Source: an uncultured Eubacteriales bacterium (GTDB lineage: Bacteria > Bacillota > Clostridia > Oscillospirales > CAG-272). Taken from it: DNA of 18,281 nt. This document shows positions 1-7,283 of this stretch, one piece after another. The notes beneath the pieces are model-generated. The model saw nothing but the letters and a program-made list of their open reading frames with translations. It was not told where the DNA came from and made no database searches. The position numbers and the translations under genes were made by a program. Position 1 is the stretch's first letter. Each line of letters begins with the position of its first letter. Location of the stretch: contig URCP01000059.1 of the NCBI GenBank assembly GCA_900546315.1, positions 1 through 18,281 of the forward strand, written 5' to 3'.

Positions 1-2398
1 TTTCGTAAACGAACTTTATCTCAGTTGCCTTGTTCTCTTTAAGTCTGTGCTCTGCTCCAGTGTCTGCATTGTATGCACTGAGATACCTTGCGTTAATGAG
101 ATTTATCACATACTGATATTCACCATTAACCTCGGTCACTCCACCATTCAGAACGGTATAATCTCCAGTGTTGACTTCATATGCCTTTTCTTCGTGTCCG
201 GCTTTCTCATTGACGCACTTTACCGTCACAATTGCCATGATTTCCGGAGGTTCAGGAGTGATTATTTCGGAGGTCCAAATACCAACAAATGTCAGTCCGC
301 CTTTTTCCATCTGAATCTGCGTGTTGGACGGTACTTCTGCATCCTTGAACTGCCAAGCCTTGAATGTCCAACGATAACCCTCAACCTCAACTACATCAGG
401 ATTCGGTCTTGCAGTGGTAACATTTTCACCAACTTTATATTTGTACGGATTGGTGGGCAATGTTTCCTTAACATCGGATGGAACATTTTCGTCATATTTG
501 TAGGTTACAGAATACTCTTCATCCTGCAAACTGGTTCGAATCCAAATACCAACAAACTCCAGTCCACCTTCAACCATCGGTACCTTCGAATTCGGAGTGA
601 TATCTGTTTCGCCAAGTTTCCAACCCTGGAACTTCCATGTATACTCACCGAAAACTACATTGTTCGGCTTAGCTGCAACGGTAACTTCCTGACCAATGCT
701 ATAGGTAGAGTTGTTGACCGGAAGCTGTTCATTAACGTTCCACGGTAAAACCGCGCCTTCTGTGCCGCTCTCGAACTTGTAGGTTACATGATACTCTTCA
801 TCCAGAGAGCTGGTTCGAGTCCATATACCGACAATTTTAAGTCCGCCTTCAACCATTTTCTGTGTGGATCCAGCTGCAACTTCTTCGCCGTTTATTTCCC
901 ATCTCAGGAATTTCCAGGTATAGTTGAAAAATGTTACATCGTCAGGCTTTGCGGCGATTACAACATCATCATCCTTTGCATACTTTGTATCGTCGTGCGG
1001 AAGCTGTGCAATCGCATCTGCCGGTAATTCCGCACCTTCTGTGCCACTCTTGTATTCGTAGGTTACAGTGTAGGTCTTTTCTTCGTGATCAGTAAGAGTG
1101 ATAGTCGGGCTTGACTGATAAACATACTTTGTTTCAGGTTCTTCAGTTTTGCCTGAAGTGTAACTAAGTATGCAAGACTTGTCTGTTGTTATAGTCTCGT
1201 CATTTACAGCAACGTTAGTGTAATAAGTGCCGTTCTTAAGCTCATCTTTCGGTCTCACAGAGAAAGTAAGAACAGCTTCTTTTCCGTTTTCCGGAATGTC
1301 ACCGATATTCCAAGTGATCTTACCATTATTATCGTAGTTGATTCCCTGTACATCGAAGTCGTTGATATTGATATAGTCAGTAACTACAGCGTCCTTACAA
1401 GCCGGAACAGAGTTGATATGTTCAGCCCACTCAACAAGGACTTTTTCCATCTCGCTGTCATAGTTCTTAGTCTGCACATTGACATAATGCTTAATATCGG
1501 TAGCGATCTTTGACATATAATTGTCTGCTTCTCCGTCGAGCTTTATGCCGATAGTGTATATTTTGACGCCAGCAGCCTTAAGTGCAGCTATCTGCTCAGA
1601 ACCATCCCATTTAGGTTGTCCAATTGAATTACCTTGAAGTCCAGGAGCACCATCAGAGATAAAGATGATATACGCAGGTCTTGTCTTGTCTGTTCTTGCG
1701 TCAAGAATTTCCTGTGCCTTTGTGAAAGCAGCAGTATAATCTGTTCCGCCATCAGCTTTCATATTATCAATTGCGTTAGTAATTACACTCTTCTGGGTTT
1801 TATCAACAAGATCGGTCGAAACGCGAATAGCAGGGTCATCTTTGTCGAATAAGTTTTCCTGATAATGAGCAAAACCAATAACAGCCAGCTTGTTGCCCGC
1901 ATCCAGAACATCCTCAGCAAAAATTTTGCTCACTTCTTTTGCAGCATCAATTCTCGTAATAGTTCCACGGCATTTTTGGGGTGGTTTGTGGTCATAATAT
2001 TCTCTGCCACAGCTATCACATACGTAACGAGTCTTAGGGTTCAGTTCAAAAATGTCCCAACTATCATAGTATGTTTCTTTTGTAAAACTGGTGCTGTCGC
2101 ACGCATGTCCGGTCTCTTCAGCCATCGAACCAGAGTTGTCAACGATCAGCACGACATCTGCTGCCGTTTTCTCAGTCACGGTATACGGCACACCCGAAAC
2201 GGATATATCCACCGTATACCATCCCTTCTCGTCAACCACAGGCTGACGGTTCGCGTCACGTCTCAGATCCTTCGTGAACGTGACCTTACCTTGTTGGACG
2301 TCGGTCGGAGGCGTCACATCACCCGCCGCTACGACCGGCATCAGCCCGATGACCATCAGTACGGCCATAACGAGCGCCAGCACTCTTCTCATTTTCAT
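1..2398 (-). CDS. Secreted VWA-domain adhesin with SHIRT-like repeats (3' end beyond window)
   Basis: The frame is open from an ATG at 2398 to the window edge, giving 799 residues with the C-terminus missing, so any cell-wall sorting signal would lie outside. A GAGGTG ribosome site precedes the ATG. Residues 1-26 form a signal peptide (KMRR, a hydrophobic core, then VVAAG). A von Willebrand A domain spans about 80-285, with MIDAS residues D87-N-S89-G-S91, T219 in DGGTD, and D249 in SDGAP. A cysteine-bearing insertion (C100, C127, C130, C143) lies just after the MIDAS strand. About 300-430 is a beta-rich linker of the kind seen in pilin-type adhesins. Three 93-residue repeats start at residues 443, 536 and 629; the pattern VTYxFxSGTEGAxLP, W(K/T)F, then GG(L)xxVGIW matches SHIRT stalk domains. 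A different beta module follows from about 722. Inferred role: a surface stalk projecting a metal-dependent binding head. Its GC content is lower than that of its neighbours. The exact ligand is unknown. Confidence 0.9.
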   Translation of the reverse strand, partial: MKMRRVLALVMAVLMVIGLMPVVAAGDVTPPTDVQQGKVTFTKDLRRDANRQPVVDEKGWYTVDISVSGVPYTVTEKTAADVVLIVDNSGSMAEETGHACDSTSFTKETYYDSWDIFELNPKTRYVCDSCGREYYDHKPPQKCRGTITRIDAAKEVSKIFAEDVLDAGNKLAVIGFAHYQENLFDKDDPAIRVSTDLVDKTQKSVITNAIDNMKADGGTDYTAAFTKAQEILDARTDKTRPAYIIFISDGAPGLQGNSIGQPKWDGSEQIAALKAAGVKIYTIGIKLDGEADNYMSKIATDIKHYVNVQTKNYDSEMEKVLVEWAEHINSVPACKDAVVTDYININDFDVQGINYDNNGKITWNIGDIPENGKEAVLTFSVRPKDELKNGTYYTNVAVNDETITTDKSCILSYTSGKTEEPETKYVYQSSPTITLTDHEEKTYTVTYEYKSGTEGAELPADAIAQLPHDDTKYAKDDDVVIAAKPDDVTFFNYTWKFLRWEINGEEVAAGSTQKMVEGGLKIVGIWTRTSSLDEEYHVTYKFESGTEGAVLPWNVNEQLPVNNSTYSIGQEVTVAAKPNNVVFGEYTWKFQGWKLGETDITPNSKVPMVEGGLEFVGIWIRTSLQDEEYSVTYKYDENVPSDVKETLPTNPYKYKVGENVTTARPNPDVVEVEGYRWTFKAWQFKDAEVPSNTQIQMEKGGLTFVGIWTSEIITPEPPEIMAIVTVKCVNEKAGHEEKAYEVNTGDYTVLNGGVTEVNGEYQYVINLINARYLSAYNADTGAEHRLKENKATEIKFVYE
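236..1072 (-). repeat. Three in-frame 279-bp tandem repeats encoding SHIRT-like domains
   Basis: The units begin at 1072, 793 and 514 on the minus strand, a spacing of exactly 279 bp (93 residues) each time. The junctions are similar at DNA level: the stretches near 790-860 and 510-580 both encode GGL-x-x-VGIW followed by DEEY-x-VTYK. The third unit is the most diverged. Tandem similar domains of this kind form rigid stalks in surface proteins and can change copy number by recombination; that is family knowledge, not seen here. Confidence 0.8.
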
Positions 2399-2483
2399 AG
2401 AAAAAACACCTCATTTTTCTAAAATTTTCGGTGAAACAGGCAAACCGATTCCAGTGACACTCCGTCTGTTCGTTCCTGAGTCC

Positions 2484-2512
2484 ATTATACCATATTTTCT
2501 CACGATTGTCAA
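2484..2512 (-). promoter_or_regulatory. Sigma-A promoter of the VWA adhesin gene
   Basis: On the minus strand, TTGACA (2507-2512) is separated by 17 bp from TATAAT (2484-2489), with an extended -10 TGG just before it. Both hexamers are perfect consensus. Transcription would start near 2477, leaving a leader of about 78 nt. Confidence 0.88.
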
Positions 2513-2624
2513 TAACAAAATTCCTTTTTTCCGCGATTTTACAAAGTTTTTTTCGTTGGCTTGTGTCCGCAGGATGAACTGCAGGTTGACTAACTGTTTT
2601 TTGGGATTTTTTTTCGGTCCGGGG

Positions 2625-2653
2625 TTGCAAAATCCGTCCGGATGTGGTATAAT
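2625..2653 (+). promoter_or_regulatory. Sigma-A promoter for the 2727-4260 unit
   Basis: TTGCAA (2625-2630), 17 bp, TATAAT (2648-2653), with an extended -10 TGG. It faces away from the VWA promoter and would drive the small orphan gene and probably the MFS gene behind it. Confidence 0.8.
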
Positions 2654-2726
2654 ATTCTTTGTGGCGCCGCGCATCTTTCTCCGTCCCACGCGCAGACTAT
2701 TTTTAAATACGGAAAGGAGAAAGATC

Positions 2727-2996
2727 ATGAAAAAACACAAAATACCCGAAATTTCCATCCTCCGCGCCTCGAACGGCGCTTTCGACGGCATCCTCATCGA
2801 CCCCGACGCCTCCTCGCTCGCCGCCTCCGCCCTCGACTCCGCCCCCGCCGCCAGCGCCAATGACTGCACCGGCATCTCGGTCACCGTCCCACAGACCCAC
2901 GACGAGGCAGAAGCCCTGACAAAAGTCGAGCCCGTCCCGCAGACCAGCGTCGACAGCGCAAAAAACAACTTCCGCCCCGACATCCGCGGAAAATAA
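2727..2996 (+). CDS. Orphan 89-residue acidic Ala/Ser/Asp-rich protein
   Basis: The ATG at 2727 has a good GGAAAGGAG site about 8 nt upstream and follows a strong promoter. The codon use (C-ending third positions) matches neighbouring genes, which supports a real gene. The protein starts with a basic MKKHK, then a short hydrophobic stretch with FDGILIDPD. A low-complexity Ala/Ser/Asp region spans about residues 28-45, and a polar C-terminus ends in RPDIRGK. There is one Cys, no membrane segment and no signal peptide. I do not recognise a family. It lies 55 bp upstream of an MFS permease in the same direction, so the two are probably cotranscribed. It could be a small regulatory or partner protein, or a peptide substrate, but nothing proves either. 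Confidence 0.62.
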   Translation: MKKHKIPEISILRASNGAFDGILIDPDASSLAASALDSAPAASANDCTGISVTVPQTHDEAEALTKVEPVPQTSVDSAKNNFRPDIRGK

Positions 2997-3013
2997 CCTT
3001 CAATATTATATAT

Positions 3014-3040
3014 AGGCGCGGCACGTCCGCGCCTGTCTTT
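3014..3040 (+). terminator. GC-rich hairpin between the orphan gene and the MFS gene
   Basis: GGCGCGG (3015-3021) and CCGCGCC (3027-3033) pair across a CACGT loop, and A3014-T3034 extends the stem. The following GTCTTT is a weak U-run, so this may be an attenuator or mRNA-stability element rather than a full terminator. Confidence 0.4.
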
Positions 3041-3051
3041 CGGAGACCAAA

Positions 3052-4260
3052 ATGAAAAAGAACTTCAAGATGACCCTCATCGCCTGCTACATCTGCTTCA
3101 TTATCCAGGCGATCGTCAACAACTTATCGCCGCTTCTGTTCGTCACCTACTCGGACACCTTCGGCGTCTCTCTCGATCAGATCGCGTTCCTCGTCAGCTT
3201 CAACTTCATCGTGCAGATGATGGTCGACATGCTCGGCGCCAGATTCGCGGACAAAATCGGCTACCGGCGCGGAATCATCATCGCGCACGCCTTTTCTGTC
3301 GTCGGAATCGCCGGGCTCGGCGTCTTCCCGTACATAATGCCGCCCTACGCCGGGCTCCTCACCGCGACCGTCTTCTGCGCGCTCGGAAGCGGCTTCATCG
3401 AGGTCCTCGCGAGCCCGATCGTCGAGGCGCTGCCGACCGAGGAAAAGAGCTCCGCGATGAGCCTTCTCCACTCGTTCTACTGCTGGGGACACATCGCGAT
3501 CGTCCTGCTTTCGACCGGCTTCTTCGCGCTCTTCGGGACCGGGAACTGGCGCTTGCTCACCTGTCTGTGGGCGATAATTCCGCTCGTCAACTGCGTTTTC
3601 TTCTTCTTCGTGCCGATAAACAGCTACTCGGAGGGACGCGAGACCGAGTCGGTCGGCGGACTGTTCAGAATCTTCGACTTCCGCCTCTTTCTGCTCCTCA
3701 TGATCTGCGCGGGAGCGTGCGAGCAGGCAATCGCGCAGTGGGCGTCGCTCTTCGCCGAGAAGGGGCTCGGGGTGTCGAAGACGGTCGGCGACCTGATGGG
3801 TCCCTGCCTGTTCGGGCTCATGATGGCGATAACGAGGACGCTTTACGGCACGTTTGGCGCGAGACTTGACCTGTCTAAGGTCATGCGGATCGGCGCGGTC
3901 GGGATGATCGGCGGGTTTCTGCTGACTGTCTTCTCGCCGATTCCGGTGCTGAACCTTGTCGGGTGCGGGATCGTCGGGCTGTGCGTCGGCGTTTACTGGC
4001 CGGGAACGCTGAGCCTCGCGACGCGCGCTCTGCCGCAGGGCGGGACGTCGATGTTCGCGGTGCTGGCGCTCGCCGGGGATATCGGGTGCGCGAGCGGTCC
4101 CGGGCTGATCGGGTTCGTCTCGGGCAGGATAAGCGGCGGTTTCGCGCTGAACGGCGGCATTCTGTCGGCGGTGATCTTCCCCGCCGCGGCGTTCGTGCTG
4201 CTGACGATCATCCGCGGGAGGTCCGCGAATAAAGTCACGGATGTCCATACCGCGAAATAA
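3052..4260 (+). CDS. Major facilitator superfamily permease
   Basis: The product is 402 residues, about the usual MFS length, with roughly twelve hydrophobic segments in two halves joined by a hydrophilic loop near residues 190-205. Features seen: a polar/glycine-rich stretch after TM2 with ARFADKIGYRRG, which matches the MFS signature between TM2 and TM3; LLHSFYCWG in the first half; and CEQAIAQWASLFAEKGLG at the start of the second half. The last two patterns resemble the sugar-permease (FucP-like, COG0738) branch, so a sugar or related small metabolite is the best guess. Direction of transport is unknown. The ATG at 3052 follows CGGAG. It probably shares a transcript with the small gene upstream. 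A hairpin just beyond the stop separates it from the convergent SGNH gene. Confidence 0.88.
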   Translation: MKKNFKMTLIACYICFIIQAIVNNLSPLLFVTYSDTFGVSLDQIAFLVSFNFIVQMMVDMLGARFADKIGYRRGIIIAHAFSVVGIAGLGVFPYIMPPYAGLLTATVFCALGSGFIEVLASPIVEALPTEEKSSAMSLLHSFYCWGHIAIVLLSTGFFALFGTGNWRLLTCLWAIIPLVNCVFFFFVPINSYSEGRETESVGGLFRIFDFRLFLLLMICAGACEQAIAQWASLFAEKGLGVSKTVGDLMGPCLFGLMMAITRTLYGTFGARLDLSKVMRIGAVGMIGGFLLTVFSPIPVLNLVGCGIVGLCVGVYWPGTLSLATRALPQGGTSMFAVLALAGDIGCASGPGLIGFVSGRISGGFALNGGILSAVIFPAAAFVLLTIIRGRSANKVTDVHTAK

Positions 4261-4264
4261 AAGA

Positions 4265-4285
4265 CCGGGAGCGGAATGCTCCCGG
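4265..4285 (-). terminator. Terminator for the SGNH hydrolase gene
   Basis: CCGGGAGC (4265-4272) and GCTCCCGG (4278-4285) form a perfect 8-bp stem with loop GGAAT. Read on the minus strand it is followed by TCTTTTATTT, a fair U-tract, and lies 22 nt beyond the stop at 4308. Read on the plus strand the tail is AAATGTC, so termination of the MFS transcript here is less certain. Confidence 0.7.
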
Positions 4286-4307
4286 AAATGTCAGTATATA
4301 GGCTTGT

Positions 4308-5105
4308 TTACCACTTTGCGGTGTAGTTGTGAACGTCCTTGCCGATGAAGCCGACCTGCGCGAAATCCTCCATGTTGTGGCGGATGATGTAGTCGATGTA
4401 GCTCATGGTCATCTTCGCGGTGAGGATGTATCCAGCGGGGTTCATGTGCCCGCCGAGGTAGAATTTCTTCTTGAATTCGTCGTCGTAGACCGGCGCGTAT
4501 TCCGTGAAGTCGAGTACATAGGTGTAGTCGAAGAACTTCTCGAGGTCGTGAAGGAGATTACGGTGCGCGAGTATCTGCTCGTCGCCCTCTTTTCTGCCGC
4601 GCGGCATGGTCATGAGGAAGAATTTCGCCTTGGGCTGCATGGTCTTGAGGCGCTGGATGATTTTTGCGTACCAGCCGCAGAAGGTGTCGGCGTTCTTTTC
4701 GGGGTCTTCGGCGTTTATGTCTTCAATAGAGCCGACCGGCATTTTTCTGCCGTAGAGGTCGTTTACGCCGAGGGCGATTATGTACGCCTGGCAGAGTTTG
4801 TCGGGGTTCCAGAAGTCGTTCGCGTCGGCGAAGGACTGCATGTATTCGATGGCTGTCATGCCGCCGCGGGAGAAGTTGATGACTTTGCAGCCGGCGGCGC
4901 GGGCGATGTATTGACCCCATGAGTATTCGAAGTAGTCGTGGTAGCCTTTTTCGGTGCCTTCGGGGTTGGTGGACTCGAACTCGCCGGAGGAGAGGGAGTC
5001 GCCTATGCAGCCGATGGTGCGGAAGATGGAGGTGAAGCCGCCGTCGTCGACGATGCGCTCGAGCGGTTTTTCCGCCGGGTCGGCTAAGTATTTGTTGAGA
5101 TTCAT
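4308..5105 (-). CDS. SGNH/GDSL-family hydrolase
   Basis: The product is 265 residues from ATG 5105. That start is chosen because AAAGGAG sits 7 nt before it; an ATG 18 bp upstream (5123) overlaps the ribosome site and is unlikely. SGNH blocks are visible: block I IGCIGDSLS with catalytic Ser37; block II SRGG near 79-82, with the oxyanion Gly; block III GVND (113-116) with Asn115; and block V GGHMNPAGY with His220. The aspartate expected three residues before the catalytic His is Leu217 here, so the relay may use another acid. No signal peptide is seen, so it is probably cytoplasmic. Likely an esterase or deacetylase on a carbohydrate or lipid ester; the substrate is unknown. It is monocistronic, with its own promoter and terminator. 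Confidence 0.87.
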   Translation of the reverse strand: MNLNKYLADPAEKPLERIVDDGGFTSIFRTIGCIGDSLSSGEFESTNPEGTEKGYHDYFEYSWGQYIARAAGCKVINFSRGGMTAIEYMQSFADANDFWNPDKLCQAYIIALGVNDLYGRKMPVGSIEDINAEDPEKNADTFCGWYAKIIQRLKTMQPKAKFFLMTMPRGRKEGDEQILAHRNLLHDLEKFFDYTYVLDFTEYAPVYDDEFKKKFYLGGHMNPAGYILTAKMTMSYIDYIIRHNMEDFAQVGFIGKDVHNYTAKW

Positions 5106-5140
5106 ATGTGAGTCTCCTTTCATATTTTTGTACTTTTGAT

Positions 5141-5169
5141 ATTATAACACAGTCTGTCTTATTTTTCAA
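5141..5169 (-). promoter_or_regulatory. Sigma-A promoter of the SGNH hydrolase gene
   Basis: On the minus strand, TTGAAA (5164-5169), 17 bp, TATAAT (5141-5146), with TGT before the -10 as an extended element. Transcription would start near 5134. Confidence 0.83.
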
Positions 5170-5183
5170 TACTTTTCACGAAT

Positions 5184-5260
5184 TTTGTTTGTATGAAGCT
5201 TGAGAAAGGAGAGGGTGTCGGGAGGGGGAAACCTTTCTCGAAAGGTTTCCCCCTCCCGAC
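5184..5260 (+). repeat. Dispersed hairpin repeat, copy 1
   Basis: A perfect 20-bp inverted repeat pairs 5217-5236 with 5241-5260 around a CTCG loop. The left arm is GTCGGGAGGGGGAAACCTTT. The left flank (about 5184-5216) reads TTTGTATGAAGCTTGAGAAA followed by a GGAGAGGGT stretch, and closely resembles the left flanks of copies at 7284-7346 and 14146-14220. The copy lies in the leader of the DUF4317 gene, ending just before its ribosome site, so it could also affect that gene's translation. Confidence 0.85.
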
Positions 5261-5280
5261 AAGCGAAGGAGTTAGTAGTC

Positions 5281-6408
5281 ATGATCGATAAAGAAATATC
5301 CGAAATCCGCCGCCGTATCTCGCCGGAAAAGAATAACATAGACATAATCCGCGGCAGATACATAAACGCGAACCGCGAGACGATATGCGAGTTTAAGTCG
5401 TTGTTCGGTCTTCTGACTGAGGACGTTATCGAGAAGTACCTTGGCGTGCTGCGCCGTGTGCTTTCGGGGACAAACGGGCGGAATCTTGTGGACATCGGTT
5501 TTTCGATGGGGCAGGTTGAGCACGGGGAGGAGCACGCGGATCTTCAGCTGCTGCGCAAGACCGGGCTTCAGGACGACGAGGCGGCGAAGAGGTTCTTTGA
5601 CCGCGCGGCGGGGTCGGTGCAGTCGGAGGGGAATACGCTTATTCTGCTCGCGGCTGAGACATATGACGTGCCGGTGAAGAGGCGTGACGAGGGCGGCGAC
5701 GGGAGCTCGGATTCGATGTTCAGTTATATATTGTCCGCCGTCTGCCCGGTCAAGGAGGCAAAGTCTACGCTGACATATGACCCGGCGGAGAAGGATTTCA
5801 GGGTGCGGTCGTGCGATTGGAACGTGGGGGCGCCGGAGCGCGGTTTTTTGTTCCCGGCGTTTGACAACCGTCAGACGAATATTTATAACGCGCTTTATTA
5901 TACGAAGGATCCGGGAGATTCGGGAGAGGGGTTCCTCGGCGCGGTGTTCGGCGTTGAGCCGCCGGTTCCGGCTGACGAGCAGAAGGAGAAGTTCGAGACG
6001 ATGCTTGCCGAGACGCTTGAGAATGAGTGCTCTATAGAGGTCGTGCACGCTTTGCATGATGAGTTCGCCGAGAGGATTGACGAGCATAAGAAGACGCGCG
6101 ACCCGGAGCCGCTTGTGGTGACTAAGCGCGACGTCGTGAATGTGCTTGAGAGCTGCGGCGTGTCGGAGGAGAAGCTCGAGGCGTTCGGAAAGTCGTTTGA
6201 CGAGGAGTACGGCGCGGGGGCTGATCTCGCGCCGATAAATCTGATTGAGCCGAAGAAGTTCGAGATAAAGACGCCCGACACGACGGTCAAGGTGAACCCG
6301 GACAGGGGCGACCTTGTCGAGACGAGGGTGATCGACGGCGTGAAGTATCTGCTGATACGCGCGGATGAGGACGTCACGGTCAACGGGGTCGCTATCAGTA
6401 TAAAGTAA
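5281..6408 (+). CDS. DUF4317 family protein
   Basis: The product is 375 residues. ATG 5281 is chosen because GAAGGAG lies 9 nt upstream, whereas the upstream in-frame extension runs through the hairpin repeat. The protein matches the conserved Clostridia family DUF4317 as I remember it: an N-terminal KEISEIRRR-x5-KNNI segment, then ICEFKSLFGLL, NTLILLAAETYDVP, FSYILSAVCPVK, NIYNALYYTKD, NVLESCGVSEE, and a C-terminal DLVETRVIDGVKYLLI. The family function is unknown. There is no signal peptide or membrane segment, so it should be cytoplasmic. I found no convincing sigma-A promoter before it. Its stop lies only 3 bp from the end of the convergent sigG gene, with no terminator between. Confidence 0.9.
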   Translation: MIDKEISEIRRRISPEKNNIDIIRGRYINANRETICEFKSLFGLLTEDVIEKYLGVLRRVLSGTNGRNLVDIGFSMGQVEHGEEHADLQLLRKTGLQDDEAAKRFFDRAAGSVQSEGNTLILLAAETYDVPVKRRDEGGDGSSDSMFSYILSAVCPVKEAKSTLTYDPAEKDFRVRSCDWNVGAPERGFLFPAFDNRQTNIYNALYYTKDPGDSGEGFLGAVFGVEPPVPADEQKEKFETMLAETLENECSIEVVHALHDEFAERIDEHKKTRDPEPLVVTKRDVVNVLESCGVSEEKLEAFGKSFDEEYGAGADLAPINLIEPKKFEIKTPDTTVKVNPDRGDLVETRVIDGVKYLLIRADEDVTVNGVAISIK

Positions 6409-6411
6409 GGT

Positions 6412-7185
6412 TCAGAGATCCTTGCGTATTCGCTCGAGAGCGCCTTTCTCGATTCTTGAGACCTGCGCCTGAGAAATGCCGATTTCCCCGGCAATCTCGG
6501 TCTGGGTTCTGCCGCGGAAGAAGCGGAGTTCGATTATCCGCTTTTCGCGCGGGGAGAGGCGTTTCATCGCCTCCTTGAGAGCGAGATCTTCGGTCCAGCT
6601 CTCGTCGGTGTTTTCAGTGTCGCTTATCTGGTCCATTACATATATAGAGTCTCCGTTGTCCGACCATACCGGCTCGTAGAGACTTACCGGGTCGACTATG
6701 GCGTCGAGGGCTGCAACGACTTCAGCGCGCGGTTCGCCGAGCTTATTCGCGATGTCGTCGGCGGTCGGTTCGCGGTCGAGGGTGTGTGAGAGTTCTTCGC
6801 GCGCGGTGAGGGCGCGGTAGGCGAGGTCGCGGGTGGAGCGGGATACGCGGACAAGTGAGTTGTCACGCAAAAAGCGGCGTATCTCTCCGATGATCATTGG
6901 TACGGCATATGTCGAGAATTTGACATCCTGTGTGAGATCGAAGTTGTCGATTGACTTGATAAGACCTACGCAGCCGACCTGAAAGAGGTCGTCGGGGTCT
7001 TCCCCTCTCGACGAGAATCTCTGGACAATCGAGAGGACGAGCCGGAGGTTTCCGGAGATCAGCTCGTCGCGGGCTGCCTTGTCGCCGTCATGCGAGCGTT
7101 CGAGGAGGTCTCGTTTTTCCTTGTCGGTCAGGGTTCTGAGCTTCGAGGTGTTGACCCCGCAGATTTCGACTTTATTCAGACGCAT
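6412..7185 (-). CDS. sigG: RNA polymerase sporulation sigma factor SigG
   Basis: This is the late forespore sigma factor, which directs forespore gene expression after engulfment. It is 257 residues, near the usual 260. ATG 7185 is preceded by AAAGGACG and yields the family N-terminus NKVEICGVNTSKL. Sigma-70 region 2 covers about 45-115 (GNLRLVLS, DLFQVGCVGLIKSIDNFDL, VKFSTYAVPMIIGEIRR). Region 3 follows, and region 4 lies near 200-257, with LSPREKRIIELRFF and the helix-turn-helix TEIAGEIGISQAQVSRIEKG. The position aligned with B. subtilis Asn45, reported as important for binding the anti-sigma CsfB/Gin, appears to be Ser44. It is not next to sigE/spoIIGA, its common partners, at least in this window. 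A sigma-F-type promoter precedes it. Confidence 0.96.
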   Translation of the reverse strand: MRLNKVEICGVNTSKLRTLTDKEKRDLLERSHDGDKAARDELISGNLRLVLSIVQRFSSRGEDPDDLFQVGCVGLIKSIDNFDLTQDVKFSTYAVPMIIGEIRRFLRDNSLVRVSRSTRDLAYRALTAREELSHTLDREPTADDIANKLGEPRAEVVAALDAIVDPVSLYEPVWSDNGDSIYVMDQISDTENTDESWTEDLALKEAMKRLSPREKRIIELRFFRGRTQTEIAGEIGISQAQVSRIEKGALERIRKDL

Positions 7186-7221
7186 TATTATTTCCGTCCT
7201 TTGGGAAATGACTTCTGAATA

Positions 7222-7252
7222 AAGTATTGCCGGAAAAGGTGGAGACTTATGC
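7222..7252 (-). promoter_or_regulatory. Sigma-F-type (forespore) promoter of sigG
   Basis: On the minus strand, GCATA (7248-7252), 16 bp, then GGCAATACTT (7222-7231). This fits the B. subtilis sigma-F consensus as I recall it (GYWTA, N16, GGNRANANTW) at every defined position. Transcription would start near 7214, about 30 nt before the ATG. Sigma-F is the known activator of sigG in B. subtilis. No sigma-A promoter is seen here. Confidence 0.75.
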
Positions 7253-7259
7253 AGTCTCC
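7241..7259. repeat. Short palindrome whose loop is the sigG -35 element
   Basis: GGAGACT (7241-7247) and AGTCTCC (7253-7259) are perfect inverted arms. The 5-bp centre TATGC is exactly the -35 GCATA on the minus strand. It could be a protein-binding operator covering the -35 or a short RNA hairpin in upstream read-through; its role is inferred only. Confidence 0.55.
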
Positions 7260-7283
7260 CCATTGTGATTATATGGAAGTTCC

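Larger units (their letters stand above)
2399..2726. other. Divergent intergenic region between the VWA gene and the 89-residue orphan gene
   Basis: This 328-bp stretch has no credible gene. It holds the minus-strand promoter at 2484-2512, a leader of about 78 nt for the VWA gene, a T-rich stretch at 2520-2620, and the plus-strand promoter at 2625-2653 with its leader. I found no recognisable riboswitch fold in either leader. Confidence 0.8.

Noticed and set aside
47..1027. Two plus-strand open frames in the left edge region
   Set aside because: Both lie antisense to the continuous VWA/SHIRT frame, which has clear domains and a promoter.
3124..4248. Long open frame on the minus strand opposite the MFS gene
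   Set aside because: Arg/Asp/Glu-rich translation with no hydrophobic core; it is a shadow of the permease gene.
5106..5138. Upstream start (ATG 5123) for the SGNH hydrolase
   Set aside because: That ATG overlaps the AAAGGAG ribosome site that properly serves ATG 5105.
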